From: CAZJLP01 sp964546955
Lineage (GTDB): Bacteria; Verrucomicrobiota; Verrucomicrobiia; Opitutales; Opitutaceae
Assembly: GCA_964546955.1 (NCBI GenBank)
Contig: CAZJLP010000029.1
Coordinates: 1 to 62,410, forward strand
Length of the DNA: 62,410 bases
Direction: 5' to 3'
Under the pieces are notes generated by a model that did no database searches, was not told the origin of the DNA, and was given only the letters and a program-made list of their open reading frames with translations. A program made the position numbers and the translations under genes. Below, piece after piece: positions 8,156 through 16,162 of the stretch; positions within the stretch are counted from its first letter, which is position 1; each line of letters opens with the position of its first letter.

Positions 8156-9487
8156 TCACGCCGCGCCCCGGCGGCGGGGGGCGATTGACACGCCCCGACC
8201 CATCCTCAACAGCTCCCGCCGGAGCCAATCCAGTGCAGCCGTCACGGCGCGTGCTTTCACCGCAGTGCGAGGACCGGGGTGATTGATCTTCTTGGACCAG
8301 ACGCCATTCGGGGAATAAAGCGCGAGGTACATCGTGCCCACGGGGTTTTCGGCCGTTCCCCCGCAGGGCCCGCAAAATCCTGTGACGGCGAGCGCATAGT
8401 CAGCCCCCAGCCTCTCGGCAGCCCCCGTTGCCATCGCGACTGCATTTTCGGCGCTCACTGCGCCGTGCTGCGAAAGCAGACATTCCGGGACCTCCAACAA
8501 CTGCATCTTCGACTCATTGCTGTAGCAGACGCAGCCACCTGCAAAAAATTTTGTCGCTCCCGCGATGTCGGTGAAGCTGTTGGCCAGGAGCCCCCCGGTA
8601 GCCGTCTCGGCCACCGCCAGCATCTTCTCCTGCCCACGAAGAAGATCCGCCGCGACCTTGGCGACTGAGTCGTGTCCAAAACAGACAAAGTCTTCTCCCA
8701 GCAAGTTCGCACATTCGCGAGAAACGTCCTCCAGCTGCGTCAGGGAAAGTTGGCCGCTCGGCGAGCTGAGGCGCACGTCCACCTGGCCCGGATGCGCACA
8801 GTAGGCGACGCTCAACCCCTGGGACCACTTCTCGAGGATGGGCAGGAGTTTCGTTTCCAGCATCGATTCTCCGATCCCCGCCGTCCGTATCTGGACATAG
8901 ACTTCTCGCTCCTGCAGAGAACCGCGTCGCGCAAGCCGAGGCAGCACCTGCTCGATAAACATGGGCTGAAGCTCATTAGGAGGGCCCGGAAGCATGCAGA
9001 GAACCTTCCCGTCCTGCTCCACCCAGAGCCCGGGCGCGGTGCCATTGGAATTGGGAAGGACCTCGGATCGTTCCGGCCGGTACGCTTGCTTCAAATTGTT
9101 CGGCGTCATCTTGCGCCCGACGCGCTGAAAAAGGTCGGCAATGGTCTTCTCGATCGAGCTGTCGAAGATCAGCTTCTGCCCCAACACCCCGGCGATCGCC
9201 TCCCGAGTCCGGTCATCGCAGGTGGGGCCGAGCCCCCCGGTGGTGATGACCACATCCGCCGCCGCCCAACTGTCGGCAAATTGGGCCGCGATCGCCTGCG
9301 CATCGTCGCAAACCGTCACATTGCGCCGCAACTGCACGCCGCGACGAGCGAGTTGCGCGCCGATGAAAGTGAGATGAGTATTGGCCGTCAGGCCCAACAG
9401 CAACTCATCCCCCAACGTCAGCAATTCGTACCGCTGCGGCTTGAATGGCCGGGGCTGGTCAAAAGGCGGCGGGGTGGAAGAAACCAT
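8156..9487 (-). CDS. cinA: CinA-family protein (nicotinamide-nucleotide amidase / MoCF-domain fusion)
   Basis: A protein of 443 residues from the ATG at 9487; a TTG at 9502 would add five. The N-terminal MoCF-like domain has LLTLGDELLLGLTANTH, VITTGGLGPTCDDRTREA and MLPGPPNELQPMF. The C-terminal amidase domain has AVAETATGGLLANSFTDIAGA and VTGFCGPCGGTAENPVGTMYLAL. Known family: CinA removes the amide from NMN in pyridine nucleotide salvage and has ADP-ribose pyrophosphatase activity in some species. The length is normal. It is divergent from uvrC, with 36 bases between start codons, so promoters must overlap. Confidence 0.93.
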   Translation of the reverse strand: MVSSTPPPFDQPRPFKPQRYELLTLGDELLLGLTANTHLTFIGAQLARRGVQLRRNVTVCDDAQAIAAQFADSWAAADVVITTGGLGPTCDDRTREAIAGVLGQKLIFDSSIEKTIADLFQRVGRKMTPNNLKQAYRPERSEVLPNSNGTAPGLWVEQDGKVLCMLPGPPNELQPMFIEQVLPRLARRGSLQEREVYVQIRTAGIGESMLETKLLPILEKWSQGLSVAYCAHPGQVDVRLSSPSGQLSLTQLEDVSRECANLLGEDFVCFGHDSVAKVAADLLRGQEKMLAVAETATGGLLANSFTDIAGATKFFAGGCVCYSNESKMQLLEVPECLLSQHGAVSAENAVAMATGAAERLGADYALAVTGFCGPCGGTAENPVGTMYLALYSPNGVWSKKINHPGPRTAVKARAVTAALDWLRRELLRMGRGVSIAPRRRGAA

Positions 9488-9523
9488 ACTTGCAGAGCCC
9501 AAAATTAAGTTAATCTGCTCAAA

Positions 9524-11056
9524 ATGCGAGCTAACGAAGCGAATAGCGAAGCGCCGCTCGGCTTGAAGGAGAAAGTCCGCAAGCTACCGGACAAACCGGG
9601 GGTGTACCTCATGAAGGACCGCCTCGGCCGCATCGTGTACGTCGGGAAGGCCAAGAGCCTAAAGAAACGGGTCTCTTCCTATTTTCAACCGTCTCGGCCC
9701 CTCAGCACCCTCCACCCCAAGATCCGCGCCCTGATCGACCTGATTGCCGACTTCGATACCATCGAGGTGAACTCAGAACCGGAGGCGCTGCTGCTCGAGG
9801 GCCGGCTGATTAAACAGTGGAAACCCAAGTACAACACCGACTTCACGGACGACAAACGCTTCCTCCTCGTCCGTGTGGACCTCCACGAAGCGATGCCCAA
9901 ATTCCGCCTGACGCGGATAAAACGAGACGATCGTTCGCGTTATTTCGGACCTTTCGCCCATTCGGGACTGCTGCGGAAAACGCTCGCGCAAATGCGGCGG
10001 CAATTCGGGATTCTTCTCGGCGATTCTACCCCCCGGCTCCTGCCGGACGGGCGGTATCAACTCTATGATGACGTGCGGCAGGAGCTCTACGGCTTTCCGA
10101 ACGAGGTCTCACCCGAACACTACAAGAGACGAGTGGAGGACGCTTGCACCTTTCTAGAAGGCAAGTCCCGCGAGTGGCTGGAGACGCTGCGGGCCGAAAT
10201 GGAAACGGCTGCGTCGAAGCAGGACTACGAAAAAGCCGCCGAACTTCGCGACGTGGTCTTTGCACTCGATCGCACCCTGGCCAAAACGCGCCGTTTCGAA
10301 CGCGAGCGGCCGTTCGCCCCGGCGGATGCCGAGGCGCTCGCCGCCTTGCAGGAAGCGCTCGGGCTTACCGTTCCCCCCACGCATATGGAGTGCTTCGATA
10401 TTTCGCATATCTCCGGAACCTATGTCGTAGCCTCCATGGTCCACTTCACAGAGGGCCGGCCCGACAAAAACAACTACCGGCGTTTTCAAATAAAAAGCTT
10501 CATCGGAAACGACGATTTTCGGGCCATGGAGGAAGTGGTGAGCCGCCGTTATCGGCGACTCCACGAGGAAGAAAAAGCCTTTCCTCAGCTTGTCGTGATC
10601 GACGGTGGACGCGGCCAAATTGGGGCGGCCCTCAAAGCATTTGTCGCCCTTGGTCTCGAACCGCCGACTCTGATCGGTTTGGCGAAGAAACACGAAACCA
10701 TCATTTTCCCCGACGACCGTCCTCCGCTGAATCTGTCGCTCAAACATCCCGGTCTTCAGTTGCTGCAACGCCTGCGCGACGAAGCGCATCGCTTCGCCAA
10801 CACTTACAACGCGACGCTTCGGTCCATGAAAATCCGCGAGTCCGTGCTGGACGATTTCACCGGCCTGGGAGAAGTCCGACGCGCCGCCTTGCTCGGCCAT
10901 TTCGGCAGCATCGACCGCCTCCGGGCAGCCACTGCCGAGCAGATCCAGGAAGTCGACGGCTTTGGCCCGAAGCTCGCGGCGGAGCTCCACGCGTTTTTAC
11001 ATCGCCCCGAGAGCGCTGAACCCGCCGACGCCGCGCCGCCGACGAACACGCCGTAG
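9524..11056 (+). CDS. uvrC: UvrC excinuclease subunit, short form lacking the iron-sulfur cysteines
   Basis: A protein of 510 residues, against about 600 in E. coli. The GIY-YIG nuclease domain is at 25-50 (GVYLMKDRLGRIVYVGKAKS), a UVR motif near 225 (KQDYEKAAELRDVV), an RNase H-like endonuclease domain follows (ECFDISHISG, VVIDGGRGQ, RDEAHRFA), and a helix-hairpin-helix ends the protein. UvrC makes both incisions in nucleotide excision repair together with UvrB. The four-cysteine block that usually precedes the UVR region is absent: the only cysteines are in DACTFLE and MECFDIS. The segment between the UVR motif and the second nuclease domain is also shortened. Confidence 0.95.
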   Translation: MRANEANSEAPLGLKEKVRKLPDKPGVYLMKDRLGRIVYVGKAKSLKKRVSSYFQPSRPLSTLHPKIRALIDLIADFDTIEVNSEPEALLLEGRLIKQWKPKYNTDFTDDKRFLLVRVDLHEAMPKFRLTRIKRDDRSRYFGPFAHSGLLRKTLAQMRRQFGILLGDSTPRLLPDGRYQLYDDVRQELYGFPNEVSPEHYKRRVEDACTFLEGKSREWLETLRAEMETAASKQDYEKAAELRDVVFALDRTLAKTRRFERERPFAPADAEALAALQEALGLTVPPTHMECFDISHISGTYVVASMVHFTEGRPDKNNYRRFQIKSFIGNDDFRAMEEVVSRRYRRLHEEEKAFPQLVVIDGGRGQIGAALKAFVALGLEPPTLIGLAKKHETIIFPDDRPPLNLSLKHPGLQLLQRLRDEAHRFANTYNATLRSMKIRESVLDDFTGLGEVRRAALLGHFGSIDRLRAATAEQIQEVDGFGPKLAAELHAFLHRPESAEPADAAPPTNTP

Positions 11057-11129
11057 CGGAGAGCGCCAGCGAGTCGAGCGGCCCTGTCCCATCGGTCATC
11101 TCTTATCGCTCATCAGAGACGCGTTCCAG

Positions 11130-11232
11130 TTTGTCATCCTCGAGCGGAGCGAAGGATCCAGTTCGATGGTGCCGGCGAGGCTGAGTGGATCCTTCGCTCC
11201 GCTCGAGGATGACAAACACTGGCTGAAAATGC
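11130..11232. repeat. Dispersed palindromic element, copy 1
   Basis: The left arm TTTGTCATCCTCGAGCG begins at 11130 and continues AGCGAAGGATCC. The complementary right arm ends with GAGGATGACAAA at 11216. The loop contains GTTCGATGG. CACTGGCTGAAA follows directly. The same architecture recurs at 36510-36609 and 53981-54080, always between the 3' ends of convergent genes, here uvrC and the dehydrogenase. Weaker similarity extends about 20-40 bases on each side. The rest of 11057-11251 holds nothing else. Confidence 0.9.
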
Positions 11233-11251
11233 GCTCCGTTATAGGCAGCTC

Positions 11252-12106
11252 TCAGTTCGGCGCAGCCGGCTTCGGGCGCACGGCCCAGTCGATCCACGCG
11301 GTGGGCACGAGCCACTTCAAGGCGAGAAACACCTTCGCGTGACCTGGCGCCGCGTAATGGCTGCGGGGGGAAGCTGCCCTTAGCGCCTTCTCGACCACGC
11401 AAGCGATATCCTCGGGCACTCCTCCGACTTTGCGCAGGCTCTGAGAGGCCCCCTCGAAACCCGCGAGGTATTTCGCATACGGTTCCGCTCCGACCAGCAC
11501 CTCCGCGGAGACGTCGTTGGCTCGCTGCGCAAACTCGGTCCGGATAAAGCCCGGCCGCACGAGAACGACCTGAATCCCAAAGGGCGCCAGTTCGCCGCGG
11601 AGACCGTCCGACACCGCTTCCAACGCATGCTTGGTGGAGTCGTACACCGCTGACATGGGTCGCGCAATTTTCCCGGCGACCGAGCCGATGTTGACGATCC
11701 GACCCGAGCCCTGCGCCCGCATGATCGGCGCGACGAGCTGGGTCAGCGCAATCAATGAAAACAGGTTGGTTTCGAAATTTTTTCGAATGGCCTCCACCGG
11801 CACGCATTCTATCGGGCCGCGGATTCCAAACCCGGCGTTGTTGACCAGTCCGTCGACGCGACCGAATTTCTCAATCGCGCCGTCGACCAAAGCCTTCCGG
11901 TCGTGGTCCGACGTGATATCGCCGGGCACGGCCAACGTGCGCATCCCGCTCGCGTCCACCGCGGCGCAAACGGAGAGCAGCCGGTCCGCCCTGCGGCCGT
12001 TCAGGACAACCCGCGCTCCCGCCGCCACCAAACGACGCACCGTCGCCTCGCCGATGCCGGCCGAGGCGCCGGTCACGATGATTACACGATCTGACAGGGA
12101 AGGCAT
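11252..12106 (-). CDS. Short-chain dehydrogenase/reductase (SDR)
   Basis: A protein of 284 residues with the classical SDR order: nucleotide-binding TGASAGIG near residue 12, NNAGFG near 91, and the catalytic Ser plus YxxxK within IGSVAGKIARPMSAVYDSTK. VLNGRR after the second strand suggests a preference for NADP(H), because basic residues bind the 2'-phosphate. The substrate cannot be deduced. The C-terminal 40 residues contain a hydrophobic, tryptophan-containing stretch (VFLALKWLVPTAWIDWAV) that may touch the membrane. The gene is divergent from the sialate esterase gene, and its stop codon abuts the dispersed palindromic element. Confidence 0.9.
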   Translation of the reverse strand: MPSLSDRVIIVTGASAGIGEATVRRLVAAGARVVLNGRRADRLLSVCAAVDASGMRTLAVPGDITSDHDRKALVDGAIEKFGRVDGLVNNAGFGIRGPIECVPVEAIRKNFETNLFSLIALTQLVAPIMRAQGSGRIVNIGSVAGKIARPMSAVYDSTKHALEAVSDGLRGELAPFGIQVVLVRPGFIRTEFAQRANDVSAEVLVGAEPYAKYLAGFEGASQSLRKVGGVPEDIACVVEKALRAASPRSHYAAPGHAKVFLALKWLVPTAWIDWAVRPKPAAPN

Positions 12107-12189
12107 CCCTCGAAACCAACGAACTCACGCCTGGATGGCAAATCCCGTTGCGTCGGCGAACTCGCGCAACTAGCGTTCCCCCCGTTCCC

Positions 12190-13677
12190 ATGCGTCGCAT
12201 CGCCTTACTTGTCCTGGCGGCCACGAGCCTGCGAGCCGACGTTACACTCGCGCCGCTTTTCACCGACCACGCCGTCCTGCAGCGCGACAAACCCGTTCCG
12301 ATCTGGGGCAAAGCCGAGAGGGGTGAAACCGTCACCGTCACTTTCCGCAATCAATCGAAGCGTACTTCCACGGATAAAGACGGTCGTTGGATCGTCTATC
12401 TGGATCCGATGCCCGGGTCGGCGGAAAGCACTGACCTCGCGGTGGCGGGAAAGAATACCCTCACCCGTTCCGATATCGTCGTGGGCGACGTTTGGCTCTG
12501 CTCCGGCCAATCGAACATGGAATGGACCGTCAGCAAAGCCGCCAACGCGGAGGCCGAGATTGCCTCGGCGCAGTTTCCCCTCATTCGCCACGTTAAGATA
12601 AAGAAACAGCAATCCGCCCAACCCACCGACACGGCGGAGGGCCAATGGGAAACGTGCAGCCCGGCGACAGTCGGAAGCTTTTCCGCGGTCGGTTTCTTTT
12701 TTGCCCGCGACTTGCAGCCCCGGCTCGACGTCCCGATCGGACTCATCAACAGCACGTGGGGCGGGACGATGATCGAAGCGTGGTTAAGCCCAGCCGCAGT
12801 GGTCAAAGAACCTGCCTTGGCGGAGATTCCGACGCGCTGGGAAAAGACAATCGCGGGCTACCCCGAAAAAACCCTCATTCACCAAACCGCCGTGGAAGCC
12901 TGGAAATTGGACGAGGCCACCGCGAAGGCGAAAGGCGAAAAATTCACGAAGCCTCGACCGCGCGCTCCGAAAGGTCCGGGGCATCAGGACACACCCACGT
13001 TCCTTTACAATGGCATGATCCATCCTTTGGCGCCCTACGCGTTGCGCGGTGTACTGTGGTATCAAGGGGAGTCCAACGGCTATAGCCCGGCGGGCTACGA
13101 CAGCCTTTTCTCCGCGCTGATTCGCACGTGGCGCGAACACTTCCAACAACCGGATCTGCCCTTTCTGTGGGTGCAATTGGCCAACTATCGGGCGCCCTTA
13201 TCCGATTGGGCGTTGCTGCGGGAGGCGCAGGCCCGCGCCCTCGCGCTGCCAAACACAGGACAAGCCGTGGCTATCGACTTGGGGGACCCCGACGACATCC
13301 ATCCCAAGAACAAACAGGAAGTCGCCCGGCGGCTGGCGCTCGTGGCACGCGCCAAGATTTTCGGCGCGTCGCTGGACTACTCCGGTCCGGAATATGCCGA
13401 AGCCCATGCCAAGGGGGCAAAAATGGTGGTTAAATTCAACCACGCAGGCACGGGCCTTTTCGCGCGCGACCGGCCCCTTCACTCCTTCGAAATCGCCGGT
13501 GCCGATCGCAAATTCCACCCCGCCACGGCGACGATCGAGGGCGACACGGTGATCGTCGTCTGCCCAGAGGTCAAAGAGCCTGTCGCGGTACGCTATGCTT
13601 GGTCCAATAGCCCCGCAGCCAATCTGTACAACGGCGCCGGCCTTCCCGCCGCTCCGTTCCGGAGCGACGATTGGTAG
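12190..13677 (+). CDS. Sialate O-acetylesterase-like SGNH hydrolase, secreted
   Basis: A protein of 495 residues from the ATG at 12190, where a short signal peptide (RRIALLVLAATSLRA) begins; the longer frame upstream is basic and not signal-like. The catalytic block CSGQSNMEW lies near residue 105. LINSTWGGTMIEAW, FLYNGMIHPL and GVLWYQGESN follow, and GDPDDIHPKNKQEV near the end supplies the Asp-x-x-His pair. Known role: removal of acetyl groups from sialic acids or plant polysaccharides outside the cytoplasm. Polysaccharide-degrading Verrucomicrobia often carry many such esterases. The real substrate is unknown. Confidence 0.9.
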   Translation: MRRIALLVLAATSLRADVTLAPLFTDHAVLQRDKPVPIWGKAERGETVTVTFRNQSKRTSTDKDGRWIVYLDPMPGSAESTDLAVAGKNTLTRSDIVVGDVWLCSGQSNMEWTVSKAANAEAEIASAQFPLIRHVKIKKQQSAQPTDTAEGQWETCSPATVGSFSAVGFFFARDLQPRLDVPIGLINSTWGGTMIEAWLSPAAVVKEPALAEIPTRWEKTIAGYPEKTLIHQTAVEAWKLDEATAKAKGEKFTKPRPRAPKGPGHQDTPTFLYNGMIHPLAPYALRGVLWYQGESNGYSPAGYDSLFSALIRTWREHFQQPDLPFLWVQLANYRAPLSDWALLREAQARALALPNTGQAVAIDLGDPDDIHPKNKQEVARRLALVARAKIFGASLDYSGPEYAEAHAKGAKMVVKFNHAGTGLFARDRPLHSFEIAGADRKFHPATATIEGDTVIVVCPEVKEPVAVRYAWSNSPAANLYNGAGLPAAPFRSDDW

Positions 13678-13696
13678 CTTGTCCAAAAAAATGGGA

Positions 13697-13831
13697 CTGT
13701 GCGTACCAAGTTCGGTCTCCTCGTGAGGACGAGGGCCGAGAAATTGATCAGCCGGAAACCTGTGGGCTCCCGGCTGAGTTATGCACCAACACTCATTCTA
13801 TTGCCCCCGGCAACGTGCCGCGGGCAATGAG
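13697..13831 (+). ncRNA. Candidate structured RNA: three-way junction plus a following hairpin
   Basis: GTGCGTA (13699-13705) can pair with TATGCAC (13780-13786), closing two hairpins. P2 has CCTCGT (13719-13724), a GAGG loop and ACGAGG (13729-13734), extended by CGG/CCG below. P3 has CAGCCGG (13749-13755) with CCGGCTG (13770-13776) and a 14-base loop. A fourth stem follows: CTCAT/ATGAG (13792-13796 with 13827-13831), enclosing TGCCC/GGGCA and GGCA/TGCC. I do not match this to any riboswitch class I know. It may be a leader of the peroxiredoxin gene 95 bases downstream, or a stand-alone RNA. The pairing is seen; the function is not. Confidence 0.5.
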
Positions 13832-13925
13832 TACTACCCGGTTTTCTCAAAATAGTTACAGCGAACGGTCGAAAATCTGCCTCCGCGCCTTGCACCCGCG
13901 CGGGCTTCGAGCTATCCGTCGGTTC

Positions 13926-14438
13926 ATGTCTCCACGCCTACCCTTATTGGCCATGCTCTTCTTCAGCTTTCTTACATCGTTCCTGCGCGGCGATCCCTTG
14001 CCAATTGGCGCCGATGCTCCGGTCGTGTCCGCCACGACCGACAGCGGGGAGACGCTGAATCTCGGCGATGTGTACAAGAAAAATAAGTACACGCTGGTCT
14101 ATTTCTATCCCCGCGCGATGACCGCCGGCTGCCGCAAGCAAGGATGCTCCCTGCGCGACAGTTTCAGCGAACTCACGAAAAAAGGCGTTGCCGTAATCGG
14201 AGTGAGCACGGACTCAGTCGAGAAACAAAAGCAATTTCGGGAAGAAGAGAAATTCCCCTTCCCCTTGATCGCCGATACGGACTCGAAGGTGGTCAAAGCC
14301 TTCGGCCAATCCGGACTCAAATTCGCGTCGCGCGAAGCCTACCTCATCAAAGACGGCAAAGTCGTGTACCACGACAAAGGCGTCACCGAAAAGCAGGCCG
14401 AAAACGTATTGGCCTTCCTGGCAAAAGCCGGGGAGTGA
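13926..14438 (+). CDS. Secreted Bcp/PrxQ-type peroxiredoxin
   Basis: A protein of 170 residues from the ATG at 13926, which opens a clear signal peptide (LPLLAMLFFSFLTSFLRG). The open frame runs 255 bases further upstream through the structured RNA candidate, which is unlikely to be coding. The thioredoxin-fold active site reads FYPRAMTAGCRKQGCSLRD: the first cysteine is in the position of the peroxidatic Cys, and the second, five residues later, is the resolving Cys of the PrxQ subgroup. Such enzymes reduce H2O2 and organic peroxides with thiol electrons. Export to the periplasm is unusual for Bcp but is seen in some Gram-negative bacteria. Confidence 0.9.
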   Translation: MSPRLPLLAMLFFSFLTSFLRGDPLPIGADAPVVSATTDSGETLNLGDVYKKNKYTLVYFYPRAMTAGCRKQGCSLRDSFSELTKKGVAVIGVSTDSVEKQKQFREEEKFPFPLIADTDSKVVKAFGQSGLKFASREAYLIKDGKVVYHDKGVTEKQAENVLAFLAKAGE

Positions 14439-14443
14439 TCCCG

Positions 14444-14466
14444 CTGATCCCGCCAACCGGGATCAG
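14444..14466. terminator. Perfect hairpin after the peroxiredoxin gene
   Basis: CTGATCCCG (14444-14452) pairs with CGGGATCAG (14458-14466) around a CCAAC loop, six bases after the stop codon. No U-tract follows, so it may act as a 3'-end-protecting or Rho-assisted terminator. Confidence 0.6.
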
Positions 14467-14468
14467 AA

Positions 14469-14621
14469 AGGTGGAAAATAGAGGATGGAGAATGGATGCT
14501 GGCCGGCGCCACCTGGTGCCCCAGGTTGGTCGCTCTGCTGCAACCCGGTTCGATGTGCAACTGCAGTGCTTCGCTAGCCGCGTGCGTCCACCTTCTAGCC
14601 TCCGCTCTCCACCCTCAATCT
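14469..14621. repeat. Inverted pair of 7-bp-period arrays
   Basis: The left array has four heptads (AGGTGGA, AAATAGA, GGATGGA, GAATGGA; 14469-14496). The right array has five heptads in the complementary sense (TCCACCT, TCTAGCC, TCCGCTC, TCCACCC, TCAATCT; 14587-14621). About 90 bases of GC-rich, partly palindromic DNA lie between. It fills the convergent junction of the peroxiredoxin gene and uxaC. Confidence 0.7.
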
Positions 14622-14643
14622 GCGCGGGCGGTCACCCGCACGC

Positions 14644-16068
14644 CTACAGCCTGCCCGCTTCCAGTCCGAAATAATTGAGGGCGTTTTTGTAACAGATATT
14701 CTCGATCATCTCTCCCACGAGAGCTCGGTCGGCGGGAATCAGGCCGGCCTCGATATCGGCCCCAATCATGGAGCAGAGCAGGCGGCGGAAATATTCATGG
14801 CGCGTGTAGCTGAGAAAGCTCCGCGAGTCGGTCAGCATGCCCACAAAACGAGAGAGCAGGCCGAGCTGCGACAACGCGTTGATCTGCCATTCCATGCCCT
14901 CTTTCTGGTCGAGAAACCACCATCCCGAACCAAATTGCAGCTTACCCGCCGTAGGGCCGTCTTCATAATTTCCCACCATCGTCGCGAAGACGTAGTTGTC
15001 GGCGGGATTGAGATTATAAAGAACCATCCGCGGCAGCTTCTCCTCGGACTCCAGGCGGTCGAGGTACCTCGACAATCCGCGCGCCTGGGGAAAGTCGCCG
15101 ATCGAATCGACCCCTGCATCGGCGCCTAATTTCTTTAAGAGCCGGCTGTTGTTGTTACGTATCGCACCGAGGTGCAGCTGCTTGGTCCACCCCTTCTCGG
15201 CGTCCAGACGCCCGAATACGAGCATCATAAACACCGTGAACTTAGCCTGTTGGTCCGGGGTGGCCGCCGTGCCGGCCCGCGCCTGATTGAAGATCGCCTT
15301 CGCCTCGGCCTCCGTACACTCCGCGTCGGGAATGTTTTCCATCCCGTGATCGGAGAGGCGGCCGCCCAGCGAGTGGAAAAAGTCGTGCCGGTTCTTGATC
15401 GCGTCGAGGAACGAGCTGAGGTCCTTCACTTCTTTTCCCGATCGCGCCGCCAGCTGGTCGCACCACGCATTGAAGACGCCCGGCGCATTCACGACCATTG
15501 CCTTGTCGGGACGGAAGGTCGGATAGACTTTCGTGGCCAGCCCGCTTTTTTTGATGGCGATGTGATGAGCGAGGTCGTCGACCGGATCGTCCGTCGTGCA
15601 AACCACGTTCACGCGGTTGCTGGTGAGAATGCCCTGGGTGGAAAGCGCCGGTGTCTTGAGCTTGGCATTCGCCAGTTCCCAGATCTTTGGCGCGTTCGCT
15701 TCGTTGATGAGGAGATCGATCCCGAGAAAGCGGCGCAATTCGAGATGCGACCAGTGGTGCAGCGGATTCCGGAGCGTGTAGGGGACCGTTTTGGCGTAGG
15801 CTAGAAATTTATCGTAGTCGGATGTGTCCGTTCCGGTGATCAGCCGCTCCGGCACTCCGTTGAAACGCATCGCCCGCCACTTGTAGTGGTCCCCTGCCAG
15901 CCAGACTTGGTATAAGTTTTCAAACTGCCGGTTCGACGCGATCTGGTCGGGGGGAAGATGGCAGTGATAGTCGAAAATCGGCTGCTTGACCGCATGCTCG
16001 AAATAAAGGGTGCGCGACCACTCGGTATTCAGGAGGAAGTCGTCCGGGAGAAACGGTTTGGCAGGCAT
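14644..16068 (-). CDS. uxaC: Glucuronate/galacturonate isomerase
   Basis: A protein of 474 residues, the usual UxaC length. Family blocks are LLNTEWSRTLYFEHAV, the metal-binding FDYHCHLPP near residue 32, HHWSHLELRRFLGI, VVCTTDDPVDDL and TFRPDKAM. UxaC belongs to the amidohydrolase-like TIM barrels and converts D-glucuronate to fructuronate or D-galacturonate to tagaturonate, the first step in hexuronate breakdown. It is the last gene of a three-gene run with a sugar epimerase-like protein and a Gfo/Idh/MocA dehydrogenase, which supports a role in sugar-acid use. A stem-forming repeat lies in the 94-base gap just upstream of its start. Confidence 0.95.
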   Translation of the reverse strand: MPAKPFLPDDFLLNTEWSRTLYFEHAVKQPIFDYHCHLPPDQIASNRQFENLYQVWLAGDHYKWRAMRFNGVPERLITGTDTSDYDKFLAYAKTVPYTLRNPLHHWSHLELRRFLGIDLLINEANAPKIWELANAKLKTPALSTQGILTSNRVNVVCTTDDPVDDLAHHIAIKKSGLATKVYPTFRPDKAMVVNAPGVFNAWCDQLAARSGKEVKDLSSFLDAIKNRHDFFHSLGGRLSDHGMENIPDAECTEAEAKAIFNQARAGTAATPDQQAKFTVFMMLVFGRLDAEKGWTKQLHLGAIRNNNSRLLKKLGADAGVDSIGDFPQARGLSRYLDRLESEEKLPRMVLYNLNPADNYVFATMVGNYEDGPTAGKLQFGSGWWFLDQKEGMEWQINALSQLGLLSRFVGMLTDSRSFLSYTRHEYFRRLLCSMIGADIEAGLIPADRALVGEMIENICYKNALNYFGLEAGRL

Positions 16069-16071
16069 TAT

Positions 16072-16155
16072 GGGACAGCCTAGCGGCTATTCTTGCAGGG
16101 TGGAAAGCGAAGAAATAGGCGCGCCGTGTGAAAAAAAGAGGAGCTGGGCTGTCCC
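16072..16155 (-). promoter_or_regulatory. Inverted repeat in the leader next to the uxaC start codon
   Basis: GGGACAGCCTAGC (16072-16084) is complementary, with one G-U pair, to GCTGGGCTGTCCC (16143-16155). The near arm lies only four bases upstream of the uxaC ATG (16068), where it could hide the ribosome-binding region in the uxaC message. The loop contains an A/T-rich tract. Regulatory function is inference. Confidence 0.45.
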
Positions 16156-16162
16156 CCCGCCC

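Noticed and set aside
13671..13925. N-terminal extension of the peroxiredoxin
   Set aside because: The frame is open, but a clean signal peptide starts at 13926 and the upstream part overlaps strong RNA structure with no protein-like composition.
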